This document shows, one piece after another, positions 19,404-30,400 of a stretch of DNA of 64,000 bases. Source of the DNA: Prosthecobacter algae (GTDB taxonomy: Bacteria; Verrucomicrobiota; Verrucomicrobiia; Verrucomicrobiales; Verrucomicrobiaceae); contig NZ_BAABIA010000006.1 of assembly GCF_039542385.1 (NCBI RefSeq), forward strand, positions 233,265 to 297,264. The letters are read 5' to 3'. Every line of letters begins with the position of its first letter. Within the stretch, counting starts at the first letter, position 1. Below the pieces are notes generated by a model that was not told the origin of the DNA, searched no databases, and was given only the letters and a program-made list of their open reading frames with translations. The position numbers and the translations under genes were made by a program.

Positions 19404-20993
19404 TTAGGCCTGCTCGGTGGTCTGGAAGTCGGGGTAGGCGTTGGCAGCGTGCTCGGAGAAGTCGAGGCCGTTGATCTGCTCCTCCTCGGTGGCGCGGGTG
19501 GGGACGATGAGCTTGATGAAGGCGAAGATGATGGAGCAGGTGATGAAGGCGTAGAGGCTGATGCTGAAGGTGCCCAGGGCCTGGATGCCGAGCCGCTCGA
19601 TGCTGAAGCCTTTTTCATCAAAGAGGGCGACGCAGAGGGTGCCCCACCAGCCGCAGGCGAGGTGGACGGGGACAGCGCCGACGGCATCGTCGATGCGGAG
19701 GCGCTCCAGCGCGATGGTGGCGATGGTGGTGATGATGCCGCCCAGAAGACCGATGATGACGGCGGCTGCGGGGGTGACATTGCCACAGCAGGCGGTGATG
19801 GCGACGGCCCCGCCAAGGGCCCCATTCATGGCGATACTGACATCGGCCCGGCCCTGGATGAACCACATGGCCACCATGGCGGCGAGACCGGCGGCGGCGG
19901 GTGAAATGGTGGTATTGACGACGAGGCGGCCGATAACGCCGCTGCCGCTGAGGGAGGAGCCGGCATTGAACCCGAACCAGCCGAACCAGAGGAGGAGGAC
20001 GCCAAGGGCGACCAAGGGGATGTTATGCCCGGCGATGAGGCGCGGGGTGCCATCTTTCCCAAAACGACCAACGCGCGGGCCGACGGCGAGGATGCCCGCG
20101 AGGGAGCAGGCACCGCCGCAGGCATGGACGACGGAGGAGCCTGCGTAGTCCACAAAGCCGATGGCCTCTAGCCAGCCCTTTTCCCCGCCGAGGCCAAAGC
20201 TGCCGCCAAAGCTGCCCCAGGCCCAGTGGCCGACGACGGGGTAGATGAAGATGGTGAAGAGGGCGCAGTAGAGGAGGTAGCCCATGAATTTGGTGCGCTC
20301 TGCCACGGCCCCGGAGAGGATGGTGCAGGAGACGCCGGCAAAGCCGAGCTGGAAGAACCAGAAGACCCAGACGGGATGGTCTGCGGCGAAGCCGGAGAGC
20401 CAGAAACCATCCATGCCAAAGAGTCCCTGCCAACTGCTGCCGAACATGAGGCCGAAGCCGACGAAGAAGAAGACGATGGCGCAGATGCAGAAGTCGAGGA
20501 AGCTCTTCATCACGATGTTGATCGTGTTTTTCGCCCGGCAGGCACCGATCTCCAGCATGACGAATCCGGCCTGCATGAAGAAAACCATGGCGGCGGTAAT
20601 GACGATCCAGACATAGTTGATGTTAGACTGGAGGGCCTCGAGCGCGCCTGCGGGCACGGCGGTGGCCACAGGGGCGGCGGATGCAGGGGCTGCGGGCGCA
20701 GCAGCAGGTGCCGGGGCGGGTGGGGCGGTGGCGAGGGTCTCCAGGGCCTTTTCATGCTGGCTGAGCTTTTCCAAAATGCCATCAAGGCGGCCAGTGACGC
20801 GGTCATTGGCATCCAGCTTTTCCAAGATGGTGTCGAGGCGGGTATTGACGCGCTCATTGGCCTCCAGCCTGCCGAGGATGCCATCCAGCTTTTGCTCGAT
20901 GGGGGGAGACGCGGCAGGGCTATCCTGAGCGGGCACGAGGGGGGCGGCGAGGGCAGCGGCCAGGAGGAGGAGCGGACGGAGGAGGCGGATCAT
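19404..20993 (-). CDS. amt: Ammonium transporter (Amt/MEP/Rh) with an N-terminal coiled-coil segment
   Basis: A 529-residue membrane protein. The signal peptide is MIRLLRPLLLLAAALAAPLVPAQ. Residues about 30-90 then hold three tandem heptad-like repeats built on LDGILGRLEANERV, LDTILEKLDANDRV and LDGILEKLSQHEKA, a predicted coiled coil, followed by an Ala/Pro linker. The Amt core starts near NYVWIVITAAMVFFMQAGF and shows CRAKNTINI, the signature-region DYAGSSVVHACGG, and the conserved GLLGGII with late histidine segment VPVHLACGWWG. It takes up ammonium across the inner membrane. The start at 20993 is preferred because the longer frame lacks a signal peptide. It is the last gene of a three-gene operon and no glnK is adjacent. 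Confidence 0.9.
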   Translation of the reverse strand: MIRLLRPLLLLAAALAAPLVPAQDSPAASPPIEQKLDGILGRLEANERVNTRLDTILEKLDANDRVTGRLDGILEKLSQHEKALETLATAPPAPAPAAAPAAPASAAPVATAVPAGALEALQSNINYVWIVITAAMVFFMQAGFVMLEIGACRAKNTINIVMKSFLDFCICAIVFFFVGFGLMFGSSWQGLFGMDGFWLSGFAADHPVWVFWFFQLGFAGVSCTILSGAVAERTKFMGYLLYCALFTIFIYPVVGHWAWGSFGGSFGLGGEKGWLEAIGFVDYAGSSVVHACGGACSLAGILAVGPRVGRFGKDGTPRLIAGHNIPLVALGVLLLWFGWFGFNAGSSLSGSGVIGRLVVNTTISPAAAGLAAMVAMWFIQGRADVSIAMNGALGGAVAITACCGNVTPAAAVIIGLLGGIITTIATIALERLRIDDAVGAVPVHLACGWWGTLCVALFDEKGFSIERLGIQALGTFSISLYAFITCSIIFAFIKLIVPTRATEEEQINGLDFSEHAANAYPDFQTTEQA

Positions 20994-21021
20994 GAACGGT
21001 GGGAGAAAGGGTGAAGGAGGG

Positions 21022-21714
21022 TCAGTCGGCCAGGAGGGTGTGCAGCTCGCTGAGGAGGGCCTGGCGTTTGGTGGTGTTGGGCACTTGGCCGATGAGGGCT
21101 TCGGCGAGTTTGCGCACCTCGGCCGGGGGCAGGCGGTAGGGGTCCTGGATGCCATTGCGGGCCATGACGCGGTCGATCATCAGGGTGAGCTGAGCACGGC
21201 CCATGACCTTGCCGAGGATGCTTTCGACCTGCTTGCGCACCTGGCCCCAGTTGTTGACGACGACTTCGGCCTTGTCCGTCATTTCCTGAAGACGGCGGGG
21301 ACTGGTGACGACGAGTTCCTCAATGCCGTCTTCGTTACGCGGAGTGGAGGCCCCGGGTTCGGCAGAAAGGCTGGTGAGGAGGGCGGCGTAGTCCGTCAGC
21401 ATGACGGTGGCGGCGCTGGCGGCGAGGTCGGCATCGCCCCGGGCGGTGAGCAGGAAGACGAGCACGCTCTCCTCCTGAATGAGGACGAGGAGGACACCGC
21501 CATCGAATTCCAGGTAGATCTGGCGCATCTTGCGGCGCACCTGGCGATAGCCATCCAGCATCTGACTGAGGATGTCCGTGAGGTCCAGCGCGCGACCTTC
21601 GGAAAAGGGCATCTGACGGTGGATGGTGTTGCGGCCTTTGAAGAGCATGACTCCTGCCACGCCTTCCAGCCGTTGCAGGGCAGCCACGGCGGCGATGAGG
21701 GAATTCAGTGTCAT
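21022..21714 (-). CDS. Roadblock/LC7-like protein
   Basis: A 230-residue cytoplasmic protein. The first 115 residues fit a roadblock/LC7 fold: helix SLIAAVAALQRLEGVAGVML, strands, then IYLEFDGGVLLVLIQEESVLVFLLTARGDADLAASAATVM. The C-terminal half is helical and charged (KAEVVVNNWGQVRKQVESIL, LPPAEVRKLAEALIGQV) and unknown to me. In bacteria roadblock proteins such as MglB commonly act on small GTPases or as scaffold dimers, but no GTPase gene is nearby. Its start overlaps the upstream stop as ATGA, so translation is coupled, and amt begins 28 bases downstream. The fold call is from sequence pattern only. Confidence 0.62.
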   Translation of the reverse strand: MTLNSLIAAVAALQRLEGVAGVMLFKGRNTIHRQMPFSEGRALDLTDILSQMLDGYRQVRRKMRQIYLEFDGGVLLVLIQEESVLVFLLTARGDADLAASAATVMLTDYAALLTSLSAEPGASTPRNEDGIEELVVTSPRRLQEMTDKAEVVVNNWGQVRKQVESILGKVMGRAQLTLMIDRVMARNGIQDPYRLPPAEVRKLAEALIGQVPNTTKRQALLSELHTLLAD

Positions 21715-22088
21715 GGCGCAGTGCTTCGGGCCAGGGAGTCACGCACTTGCTTCAGAGAGCGGCGGTTGCTGCTGACGACGCCATGCCAGCCGCTGGCGGA
21801 ATGGTGAAAGGCGGTCTGGCCTTCGCGGTCCTCGACGATGCCGAGCTGGAGCTGGTGCATGCCGAGGGTATCGGCCAGCTTTTGGGCAAAGTAGGTGACG
21901 TATTTCACCTCGCTGGCAAAGCGCTGGGCAGATTCCGTATCCCCACCGGTGAGGGATTCACGGCCCTGCTGGGTATCCATTTTGATAAAACCAGGGTCTG
22001 GCTCCATGCGAATGACATTGGCGGGTTGCTGCCCTTGCTGGGGACGGTTGGCTGAGATGGGAATGATTCTGGTTGCTTCCACGTCCAT
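21711..22088 (-). CDS. Hypothetical protein, first gene of the roadblock-amt operon
   Basis: A 125-residue protein with no signal peptide or membrane segment. The N-terminal 45 residues are Pro/Gln-rich and probably unstructured. The rest has a helix (ESAQRFASEVKYVTYFAQKLADTLG), a strand pair (LQLGIVEDREGQTAFHH), and a basic end. That order slightly recalls half of a roadblock-like domain, but I do not assign it. Its stop overlaps the next start by four bases, so it is translated with the roadblock-like protein. Confidence 0.65.
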   Translation of the reverse strand: MDVEATRIIPISANRPQQGQQPANVIRMEPDPGFIKMDTQQGRESLTGGDTESAQRFASEVKYVTYFAQKLADTLGMHQLQLGIVEDREGQTAFHHSASGWHGVVSSNRRSLKQVRDSLARSTAP

Positions 22089-22223
22089 TAATTAAGCATG
22101 TGCTGTGCCATCTTTATGCACTCTGCAATCCGCACTTCTTCCTTGACGGGCGTTCTGTATTCGACATCGGCTGAAGCCTCGCTCTAACTCCGGGCGTATT
22201 CTTCTCCCCTTCCTTCTCTCCCC

Positions 22224-23003
22224 ATGTCCTCTATTTTTGAACTTTTTTCCCTTCAGAATCAAACTGCCGTGATCATCGGCGGCACTGGCGAGCTGTGCGG
22301 TGCCATCGCCGAAGGCTATGCCAGCGCCGGTGCAGAGGTGGTGCTGGTGGGGCGCGACCCAGCCAAGGCTGAAAAGCGGCTGGAGGCCATCCACGCCGCC
22401 GGTGGCGAGGGCTACTTCGTCAGCGCGGATGCCTCGCGCAAATCGGACCTGCAACTGCTGCTGGACCAGGTGCTGGAGCGCTCCGGCGGCTGCCAAATCC
22501 TGGTGAATGGTGCGGGCGTGAACTCTGCCACGCCTTTCCTGGACATCCCGGAAGAAGAGTATGACCGCATCATGGGCATCAACACCAAGGGTGTGTTCCT
22601 GGCCTGTCAGGTCTTCGGCAAATATTTTGTGGAGCAGAAGGTGCCTGCCTCCATCATCAATCTGGGCTCCATGTCCGGCCTCCTGCCGCTGAGCCGTGTC
22701 TTCACCTACAGCATGTCCAAAGGGGCGGTGCACAATCTGAGCAAGAACCTGGCCCGCGAGTGGGCTCCGCTGAACATCCGCGTGAACACGCTGGTGCCCG
22801 GCTTTTTCCCAGCCGAGCAGAATAAAAAGGTGCTAACACCGGACCGCGTGGCGAAGATCATGGGCCACACGCCGATGAACCGCTTTGGCACGGCCAATGA
22901 ACTGGTGGGCGCGGCACTGCTGCTGGCGGCCAATGGCGCAGGCAGCTTCATCACCGGCCAAGAAATGGTGGTGGATGGCGGCTACAGCTCAATGACGATC
23001 TGA
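22224..23003 (+). CDS. Short-chain dehydrogenase/reductase
   Basis: A 259-residue classical SDR. The cofactor-binding motif is [18 protein letters not shown] (from about residue 19), followed by [13 protein letters not shown], which suggests NADP(H) preference, then NGAG. The catalytic set is Ser in NLGSMSG with Tyr162 and Lys166 in YSMSK. The end [14 protein letters not shown] is typical. Relatives include gluconate 5-dehydrogenase and mannonate oxidoreductase-type sugar-acid SDRs, but the substrate cannot be fixed. It is monocistronic, divergent from the roadblock operon and closed by a strong terminator. Confidence 0.9.
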   Translation: MSSIFELFSLQNQTAVIIGGTGELCGAIAEGYASAGAEVVLVGRDPAKAEKRLEAIHAAGGEGYFVSADASRKSDLQLLLDQVLERSGGCQILVNGAGVNSATPFLDIPEEEYDRIMGINTKGVFLACQVFGKYFVEQKVPASIINLGSMSGLLPLSRVFTYSMSKGAVHNLSKNLAREWAPLNIRVNTLVPGFFPAEQNKKVLTPDRVAKIMGHTPMNRFGTANELVGAALLLAANGAGSFITGQEMVVDGGYSSMTI

Positions 23004-23053
23004 GGTGTGTTTTGGGACGGCCCGGTGCTGGGCCACCTAACCAAAGATGCTTC

Positions 23054-23083
23054 AAGAACCCGCCAGTCGGCGGGTTCTTTTTT
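23054..23083 (+). terminator. Intrinsic terminator of the SDR gene
   Basis: A perfect 11-bp stem (AAGAACCCGCC / GGCGGGTTCTT), 4-base loop and T-run, 50 bases after the stop. Confidence 0.9.
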
Positions 23084-23276
23084 GTGCTTTGGTGCGGCCT
23101 GGGAGGTCCGTCAGGTTGCCTGGGAGGAAAGACTGGTTTGCCCCCCTGCCCTGCCTGCGCGGACGTGGTAGCAGGGACTGCGGAGCGCTAACCACGGGGG
23201 AAAAGCCGTATTTTTCGAAAATCGGGTCAAAATAGTTGTTGTTAAAAAAGGGGTGGGCTGATAAAACCGCGCCCTC

Positions 23277-23810
23277 GTGATTTCCCCGGTTCGTTTTTCC
23301 AGTCTCCTCAGCCTCCTCTGCGCCAGCGTTTATGCGCAGGACAGTCTGCTGCCCCTGCCCGAGGGAGGCCCTGAATTTCCCGTCCAAGAAGTGCCCGCCG
23401 AGACGCGCTTTCTGAAGCCCACGAAGTCCATCAAACCGCCGGTTGCTGCCACCAGCCCGGCTGCTGCGATGGCCCAGCCGCAGATCCATGCCCCGACCGT
23501 CGCACGCCTGCGCAAACTCATCCTGATGCCGGGTGGCCTGTCCCCGGAAATGATGCGCGAGCAGATCCTGGCCAGCGGCCAAAACCGCACGCCGGTGACC
23601 ATCGTGGGCATGGATGCTCCGGCCCCGATCCTGACGAATCTGGCGAATTTCTTTGGCAGCGATGTGAATGCGGACACGCAGAAGCAACTGCTGGATACCG
23701 TGAGCCAGGGCATGGGCAACAAGACCTCCAAGACCCCGCGCCGCGTGGAAGTGGTGGGCTGGCTGCCGAGCGAAGGCGTGATGGCCGTGGCCGTGTATCC
23801 GGAGAGCTGA
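23277..23810 (+). CDS. Small exported protein of unknown function
   Basis: A 177-residue protein with a GTG start. The first 21 residues (VISPVRFSSLLSLLCASVYA, read with Met) form a signal peptide, which supports this start in the absence of an ATG. The mature protein has a Pro/Ala-rich stretch to about residue 70, then a small domain (HAPTVARLRKLILMPGGLS, RTPVTIVGMDAPAPILTNLANFFG, RRVEVVGWLPSEGVMAVAVYP). I do not know the family. The gene has its own terminator. Confidence 0.65.
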   Translation: MISPVRFSSLLSLLCASVYAQDSLLPLPEGGPEFPVQEVPAETRFLKPTKSIKPPVAATSPAAAMAQPQIHAPTVARLRKLILMPGGLSPEMMREQILASGQNRTPVTIVGMDAPAPILTNLANFFGSDVNADTQKQLLDTVSQGMGNKTSKTPRRVEVVGWLPSEGVMAVAVYPES

Positions 23811-23815
23811 GGGCG

Positions 23816-23843
23816 AACGGCGCTTTTTGGGGGCCGTTTTTTT
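23816..23843 (+). terminator. Intrinsic terminator of the small exported protein gene
   Basis: A 6-bp stem AACGGC / GCCGTT followed by TTTTTTT, 5 bases after the stop codon. Confidence 0.78.
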
Positions 23844-24199
23844 GATATCGAAGCTTCACAGGAGATGCATGCCCTGAGGATGCGGAATGCCTAACAATGT
23901 GTGAGGTCAGGATGGTGCTTCACAGCCCGAATGTCGCTGCGGCTACTAGGGCTTGGGTGTTGGAAAGCTCGGCACACTAGGCCATTCGGCCACCTGCTGG
24001 CGCAGGCAGCTACATGACGGACCTGCGGCCACGATAAGCAGCTCCAAGTCCCGTGGTTTGGAAGAATGCCGATGGGTCGAGGATGCGGCATGATCATATC
24101 ACACACCTTTTGGTTAGGCTGAATATCCCATCTTTGACACGACCTCTTTTTACCATCCTCTAGGAGGGCTGTACTTGAGGGCATGCGGAGGTTCAGGGG

Positions 24200-24228
24200 C
24201 CGGGACTTGGCAAGTCCCGCTCCTTGGG
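24200..24228. repeat. Dispersed palindromic repeat GGGACTTGGCAAGTCCC
   Basis: A perfect 17-base palindrome-type core flanked by C and GCTCCTTGGGG. The same unit recurs at 38374-38400, 38539-38574 and 38820-38853, with partial copies near 24041, 34640 and 42171. Confidence 0.8.
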
Positions 24229-24307
24229 GGTGTTGGGGAAGTGCAGGCTGGGTGAGCTTTTCGAAAGCGCCAGAGGACTGGCGCACTCCAGGACGCTCCG
24301 CGCGATC

Positions 24308-24371
24308 TTGCCCCCTTGCCCCCTTGCCCCCTTGCCCCCTTGCCCCCTTGACCCCTTGACCCCTTGACCCC
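24308..24371. repeat. 8-bp tandem array, eight units
   Basis: Five units of TTGCCCCC are followed by three units of TTGACCCC with no interruption. The split into two blocks of identical units suggests recent slippage from two founder variants. It lies about 30 bases from the stop codon of the giant gene at 24402. Confidence 0.9.
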
Positions 24372-24401
24372 TTCACTCATCACCTGCAACGCCTGTGGAA
24401 A

Positions 24402-27400
24402 TCAGTTGTTGCCAGCGGGGGTGAGATCCAGACGGCCTGACCAGGTGGGAGTATTGCTCAAGCTGCTTCCGGGGACTTCCGTCGAGGGCAATTCTGGGAG
24501 GAGGAAGTAACCACAACCACGGTCACTGGTGGGCAGCAGGCAGCCGTGAAAGGTGACGATGCGGCGCAGCATCACAGCAGGTTTCAGCGGGTTGGGATCA
24601 TAAAGTTTGAAGTTGCCGGTGAAGACGCCGGTGGTGGCATTCAGGCTGAAGGTGACGAAGTAGAGATTCGGCTCCATTTCACGCGGCAGCACCGCCTGAT
24701 GTTTGCCGTTGAAGTTGATGGATTGGAAGATTGCCGCATTCAGGCCCGCATCGGTGAGGTTCAGCACGGCCTGTGATGGCAGGCCTAGCATGGATGGCAA
24801 CAAAGGTGTGTTCACCGCCGGGCGCTCATAACGCCCGCCTTCCACCGTCAAGGCATGCCTTGCAAAGCCGTTTTTGTGGATGCGATCCTTCGAGGCATTG
24901 CCCTGGTCGTCTTTGCTCCAGTAGGCGGTGCCGGTGGCCAGTTGGGACTCGTAAGAGACGAGCGAGACGAAGGCCCCCGTACCACGATAGAGATTGACGT
25001 AGACCGGGATGTGCCCGCCTGGGCCCATATGGGTGGAGCCCGTCACCAGTTGTCCATCGGCCAGGCGGCCCTTGCAGGTGACAAGCCCACGCGGACTCAG
25101 CGTCAGCGTCAGGAAACCCGTGCCCTGGGGCGCAGCAGGGTCTGGAAAGGTGCCCAAATCATCCGGGAACAGACCGGCATTGATCAAGCCAGCGCCGGGC
25201 GCGAGGTTGGCCGCTGTCCATTCATTGCGGACGATGTTTCCTTCAGTCAGGACCTGAATGGTGCTACCCATTTTCAGGCCCACATAGGCTCCGTGAAGGT
25301 CTGCACCTGCGAGGATTTCCATGCCCACAACGAGTGGATTGCCGTCCTCATCTTTAAAGGGGGCCTGGACGCGAGCCCAGGAGCCGTCAGGATCGGCTGA
25401 AGCGGTGGAGACAAAGCGGTAGCTTTTGCCTCGGATCAGCACCGATCCACTGACTGCACCTTTGTTGGTGATCTGGCAGGTGACCTGACCGCCATGATGA
25501 AAGGCCTGGTCAGTTTCCAGGAAGACACCGCGATAGGTGCCTGCGAACCCTTGGGGAAAGGCAACCACATCCAGCAGAAAACGCACCGAGGTGGCCGAGC
25601 CATAGGCATTGGCGGCATCAATGTAAATCGTGTGGATTTTGCCGAGGGTCGTGCTCCCCCGGATGCGCCGTGCAGTGGGATCATAGTACAGTCCTTTGGG
25701 CAGGCCGCTCACTCGGATCACCGCCGTGGAGTCTGTGGTCACGACGGCAATATCCACAGGGCTGCCAGAAACGACTTCGGCATCTCCAATGGGGAAGATG
25801 AAGGGAGGCTGCTGGAGCCTGACCGGGAACGGCCCCGCATTGAGGGCGTAATCCGTCTGGTAGGTCACCCGACAGTAATAGGTGGACTGGGCGGCCGAGG
25901 TCGCCCCGGTAACGGCGAGTGCAGAGGTTTCGGCACCGCTGACAGTTCCAATCCCGGCGAGGTTTGCCTCGGGGCTGCGCGTCCAGGAGAACGTGAGTTC
26001 ACTGGCCAGTTCCGGCGGGTGCACCTCCAGCTCCAGCCCGAAGGTGCCGCCCATGGGCACCACAATGGGCCCGGCAATACCGGTATTCCGGAACACGGCC
26101 AGGAGGACGGATTCTGTCTCCAGGATGATCTGGCCATATTGAATCTGGCAGAAATAGCGGCCACTGTGGCTGGGGCGTGCGGCGGCCACAGAGTAAGAAG
26201 GCTGGGTGGCGCCAGGAATTGCCGTGGTATCTTTGAACCATTGGAAGGTGGCCGAAGGCTGACTGACGGAGACACTGAAGCTAGCTGAAGATCCGTCCAT
26301 GACCAATTGGGGCACAGGCTGGGTATTGATCTTGAGCGTGTCCGAAGAGGCCGAGCGGATCCGCACATTGTCGAGCGCCCAGGTATCAAAGGTGCTGCCG
26401 GAGTGTGACTTTTGACGCCAGCGGAAAACCGAGGCCGGGGTGCAGGCCTGCATGGGCACTGCGACCTCAAAATTGGTCCAACTTGAAAGAGATGGGTAAA
26501 CCGTGTTGAGCGTCTGAAGGGTGTTCCAAAGGTTGCCGTCCGTGGAATATTCGAAGACGACCTCTTCCCCCGATTCTGAGTTATCCCAGTAGGTCGTGCC
26601 ATCCTGAAGGCTGTTCCCTGCCCGGAAAGAAAACTCGATAATGCCGCCGCCGCTGGTATCCACAGCACGAGTCTGGGTGAGGCGTGTCCCTGAATGGCCG
26701 AACCACAGCGACTTGGTGCCGTTGAAGCCAGAGCCCCCGTTCGTGGAAGTGGTGACGGACGAGTAGGTCCACTGCTCCGCATCCCGCGAGGGATCAAAGT
26801 CATCCTCCAGCGTCACGGGCAGTTCCCTGGCGGTCACCATAACGCTGAGGGCGGCGGGGCTTTCGCCTTCGTCATTGAAGGCCTTGAGGCGGTAATAGTA
26901 GCTGATGCCCGCAGTGGGGGTGGCATCCGTGTAAGTGGTGACGTTGGCATTCAGCGTGGCCAGCGGGCTCCACAACAGCACGGAGGCAGCACGGCGCTCC
27001 AGCAGGTAGCCAGTCTCGTTTCGCACATTGTTCCAGACCAGACCGATTTCAGAAGCACTGATGCTACTGAAGCCAAAATTGGCCGGAGTGACCGGGACCG
27101 TGGCTGGCGGCATCGTGAAGGAGGTGACGTTAGACAGCTTGCTGGTGATGACCTCGGGCAGGGCCTTCAGCCGATAATGAACCGTCACGTTTGGCTCCGG
27201 AAGGGCATCCGTGTAAGTCAATGAGTACGCCTTAAAAGTCGTAAGGTCTTCCCAGATTCCAGACTGGCCCAGGCTGCGCTGCAACACGGTGCTGAATGCA
27301 GGGTTGCCATTGGAGGCTGCAATTTTCAACGACTCATCCAGCTCATAGGGAGTGGCGAGAAAAAGGGTGGGGCTAGGAAGCACCGTATTTTTGACTCCGG

Positions 27401-30400
27401 AGTAAACAGTGATACTGCCGCGAATGGCCTGCACACGATAGTAATAGACGACATCGGTTTGCGCGTTGTTATCTTTATAGTTAGCGGCACTGCCCGCCAG
27501 GGTGGCGATGGGGGTCCAGGGGCCTGCGGCATCTGTGGCACGCTCGACAATGAGGGAGGCCGGGCTGTTGGTGGAGGTCCATGTCAGTTGGAGGCCCAGA
27601 CCGTCGACATAAGCTTGGCTGAGAAAGATGGTCGGCGCAGGCAGGTCCACCGTCCGCATGACGATGGTGTTGCTCCATGGGGAGCTGGCGGCAGGGCTGG
27701 TGGCCTGGATGCGGATCTCATAAGGCGTGTTCATCGCCAGACCGGCCAGGGTGGCGGAGGTCTGGTTGGCCGCAGGGGCAGGGCTGGCATTCGTCCAGTT
27801 TTCATCCCCCACGGGGCGATACTGGAGGTTAAAGCCCACTTCCAGAGACTCTTCCGTCCATTTCACAGGCAGCCGGCTGGTGGTGATCGCGGTGCTCTCG
27901 CCACCAGAAAGGACGGGCGCTGGCAAGGTGATCGGCAGCTCCAGGGGGTAAAAACGCAGGCTCGTGCCGTTTTGAACGACCAGCTTCCGGGTGGTCGTGT
28001 TGTAGGCGCTCACCCGGGTGCTGACGGGCATGGTCAGCACCTGCTGGCGGGAAGCGGTGTCATAGATTTTCGCTTCGCCAAAGGCCAGACCTCCATCCCC
28101 GGTCGTGCTGTAGATTTGATCTGCCAGGGTCCCCTGCTCTACGAGGTTGGCATTGAAATGGGAGCCGTTCCAAAAGACGGCCTGCCCATTTTCAGACACC
28201 ACCACCACGCGGGAACCGTAGCCGATAACGCGGGATTTTACCAGGGTGGTAAACACGTCGCCAGTCACGTCCAGTTTGTAAAGTTGGGCGCCGGAACTGT
28301 TGTTCTCGCCATGGTAGTAAAACTGGCCGGTGGATTCAAAGGCACCCCCGCCTTCCCGCAGTCCGATTTTGCCCTTCTTAGCTCCATTGACGGTATCGAA
28401 AATCGAGATGTCGATCCATTGATCCTCCTCCTCCACCACCAGGCGGCCCGACTTTCCTGCGGCCACACGATAGACGTCGTTCATGCCGTATCCTGTGCCC
28501 TGAAAGGCGCTGAAAGCATAGGTGCGCTCCAGTGCGAGGGTGGTTTTATTGAAGGCCAGGAGATCGCCAATCTTCCAGTTAGGCACGTAGATGCGGTTGT
28601 CCGCCTCATGAATGGCCAGATCCGTCACCGAGATACCCGCAGGCACCACTCGCAGGATGGATTCCGTGGTGGCATCCATTTCCACCAAATAGGCTTTGGC
28701 ACCCAACGTGGCCGTGTCTTCACTGATGCCGTAGATGAGGGAGCTGGAGGGCTGCGACTTGAGATGGGTGATCTTCAGCGGAGCGACGGTAAACTGAACG
28801 GGAAGGCTCAAAAGCGTGCCTGAAGTACCACTGAGGGTGATGATAGCCTGGTGCGTGCCGACGGCGAGGCTGCCAGCATTGAGCCGCAGCTCCAGCTCTC
28901 CCGGGGTGCTGCCAGTGCTGCTGGTAAAAGTCACCCAGGGCTGGTCGGCCACGGCAGACCAGGACACCGGACTGGCCGAACTGAACTGAACTTTCACTCG
29001 GTGATCCGCGTGGCTTTGCACCGTGGAGGTCACCACCTTGCTGACGCTGGTGGAGACGGGCGAAACGGTGAAGGAATAGACGCTGCCTTTGCTGATCTGG
29101 CTGCCAATGACGGTATCCACCCGCCAGTGGTAAGTGGTGCCGGGGATGAGGCCGCCGGGAGCTGCAAAGGTGGGGTACAAGGAAGATCCGAGATACAGTG
29201 GGGACTCAGAAGTCGCCGCATCTACCTGGGCTGAGGAAGTGCCAAAATAGAGCTGGTAAGACGATGCCCCCGCCTGGCTGGACCACGAAAGCGTCTCAGG
29301 CTGCAGTACCGTGGACTGATGGGCGGGGGAAAGCACCCGATCCAGCACCACGTTCCCGATCTGAGTGAAAAGATCTACCGTCCCGATCTGCCGCGTTCCT
29401 GGATTGAAATACACCAGCCGGGCGTAGTCTGAACTGATGGCATGGATGGAGGTGGTGACCGGCAGAGTCATCAGCCGGTTGCCCGTCGATTGTTGAAAAA
29501 TGGCGCTCTCAGTAACAGCAATTTCTCCGCCGGGGCTGATGGAATAAACATCCGTCGGGAAGGACCGGATGACGGAGGCGACATTCTCCGTGGGAACCGC
29601 CACGGTTTTCGCGAAGACTTTGCCGTCGCCATGGGCAACCAGGACGGGAGTCTCCAACGGATCGCGAGACAAATTAATCGTGCCCGAAGAGGTCTCTCTG
29701 CCGGTCAGCGTGCCCGTGCCGCTCACCTCAAAACGGGCCAGATAGCTGGCACTGCTGCCTGCGCTCCATCCATACTGCGCCCAACCAAAAAGTTGGGTCT
29801 TGCTCGAATTGAGGGCAAAGTCGCCGAACCCGAAGCTACCCGCTACAATGACCACGGACTGTATCACTAGGCCGGTGCTGCGATTGTACACATGCAGCAC
29901 AGGTGCCCAGGAGGTGTCGGTGTAATACAGGATGTTTCCGGCACCCACCTGGAGGTTGGCCGTCGTCTCGCTGCCATCGCCCCAGGTGCCAAAGACGGGC
30001 AAAGTGAGGGTTTGAGTGACCGTCAGTGTCTGGAGGTCAATGACGGAGATCGTCTTGTCCACGCTGTTGATGACAAAGAGCTCGCTGCCATCATTGGAGA
30101 TGGCCATGCCGGTGGGCCGTTTGCCCACGGTGATGCTGCTGATGGCGCTGCCCGTCAGCGGGTCCATCACCAGCACACAGCCTGCCTGCACGCCGATGAA
30201 ATGAAGGCCATACATCCGCGAGCGATACGGATCATCCATGAGCTTGAAGACATTCAGCGCCGAGGAGCTGGCATTCACGCTGACCATGGCGGTATTGCCA
30301 CCATGCGTGGCCCGGATAGTGGCCGTGTAGCTAGGATTGGCAAGGGCGGCGGTGGTGAATTTCAGCACCACTTTTTGCCCCGCACTGTCCACCTCGGGCG

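Larger units (their letters stand above)
23844..24401. other. Repeat-rich intergenic region
   Basis: No gene is supported. It holds two GCCTAAC/GTTAGGC words (23889-23895 and 24113-24119), half of the AAGTCCCG repeat at about 24041-24061, a full GGGACTTGGCAAGTCCC palindrome and the 8-bp tandem array listed separately. Peptides read through the array are low-complexity artefacts. Confidence 0.6.

Noticed and set aside
23891..24389. Frames encoding KGARGQG repeats
   Set aside because: They are read-through of the 8-bp tandem array.
27459..28823. A 454-codon frame opposite the giant exported gene
   Set aside because: Gly/His/Arg-rich shadow of a gene whose own strand has clear propeller and FnIII modules.
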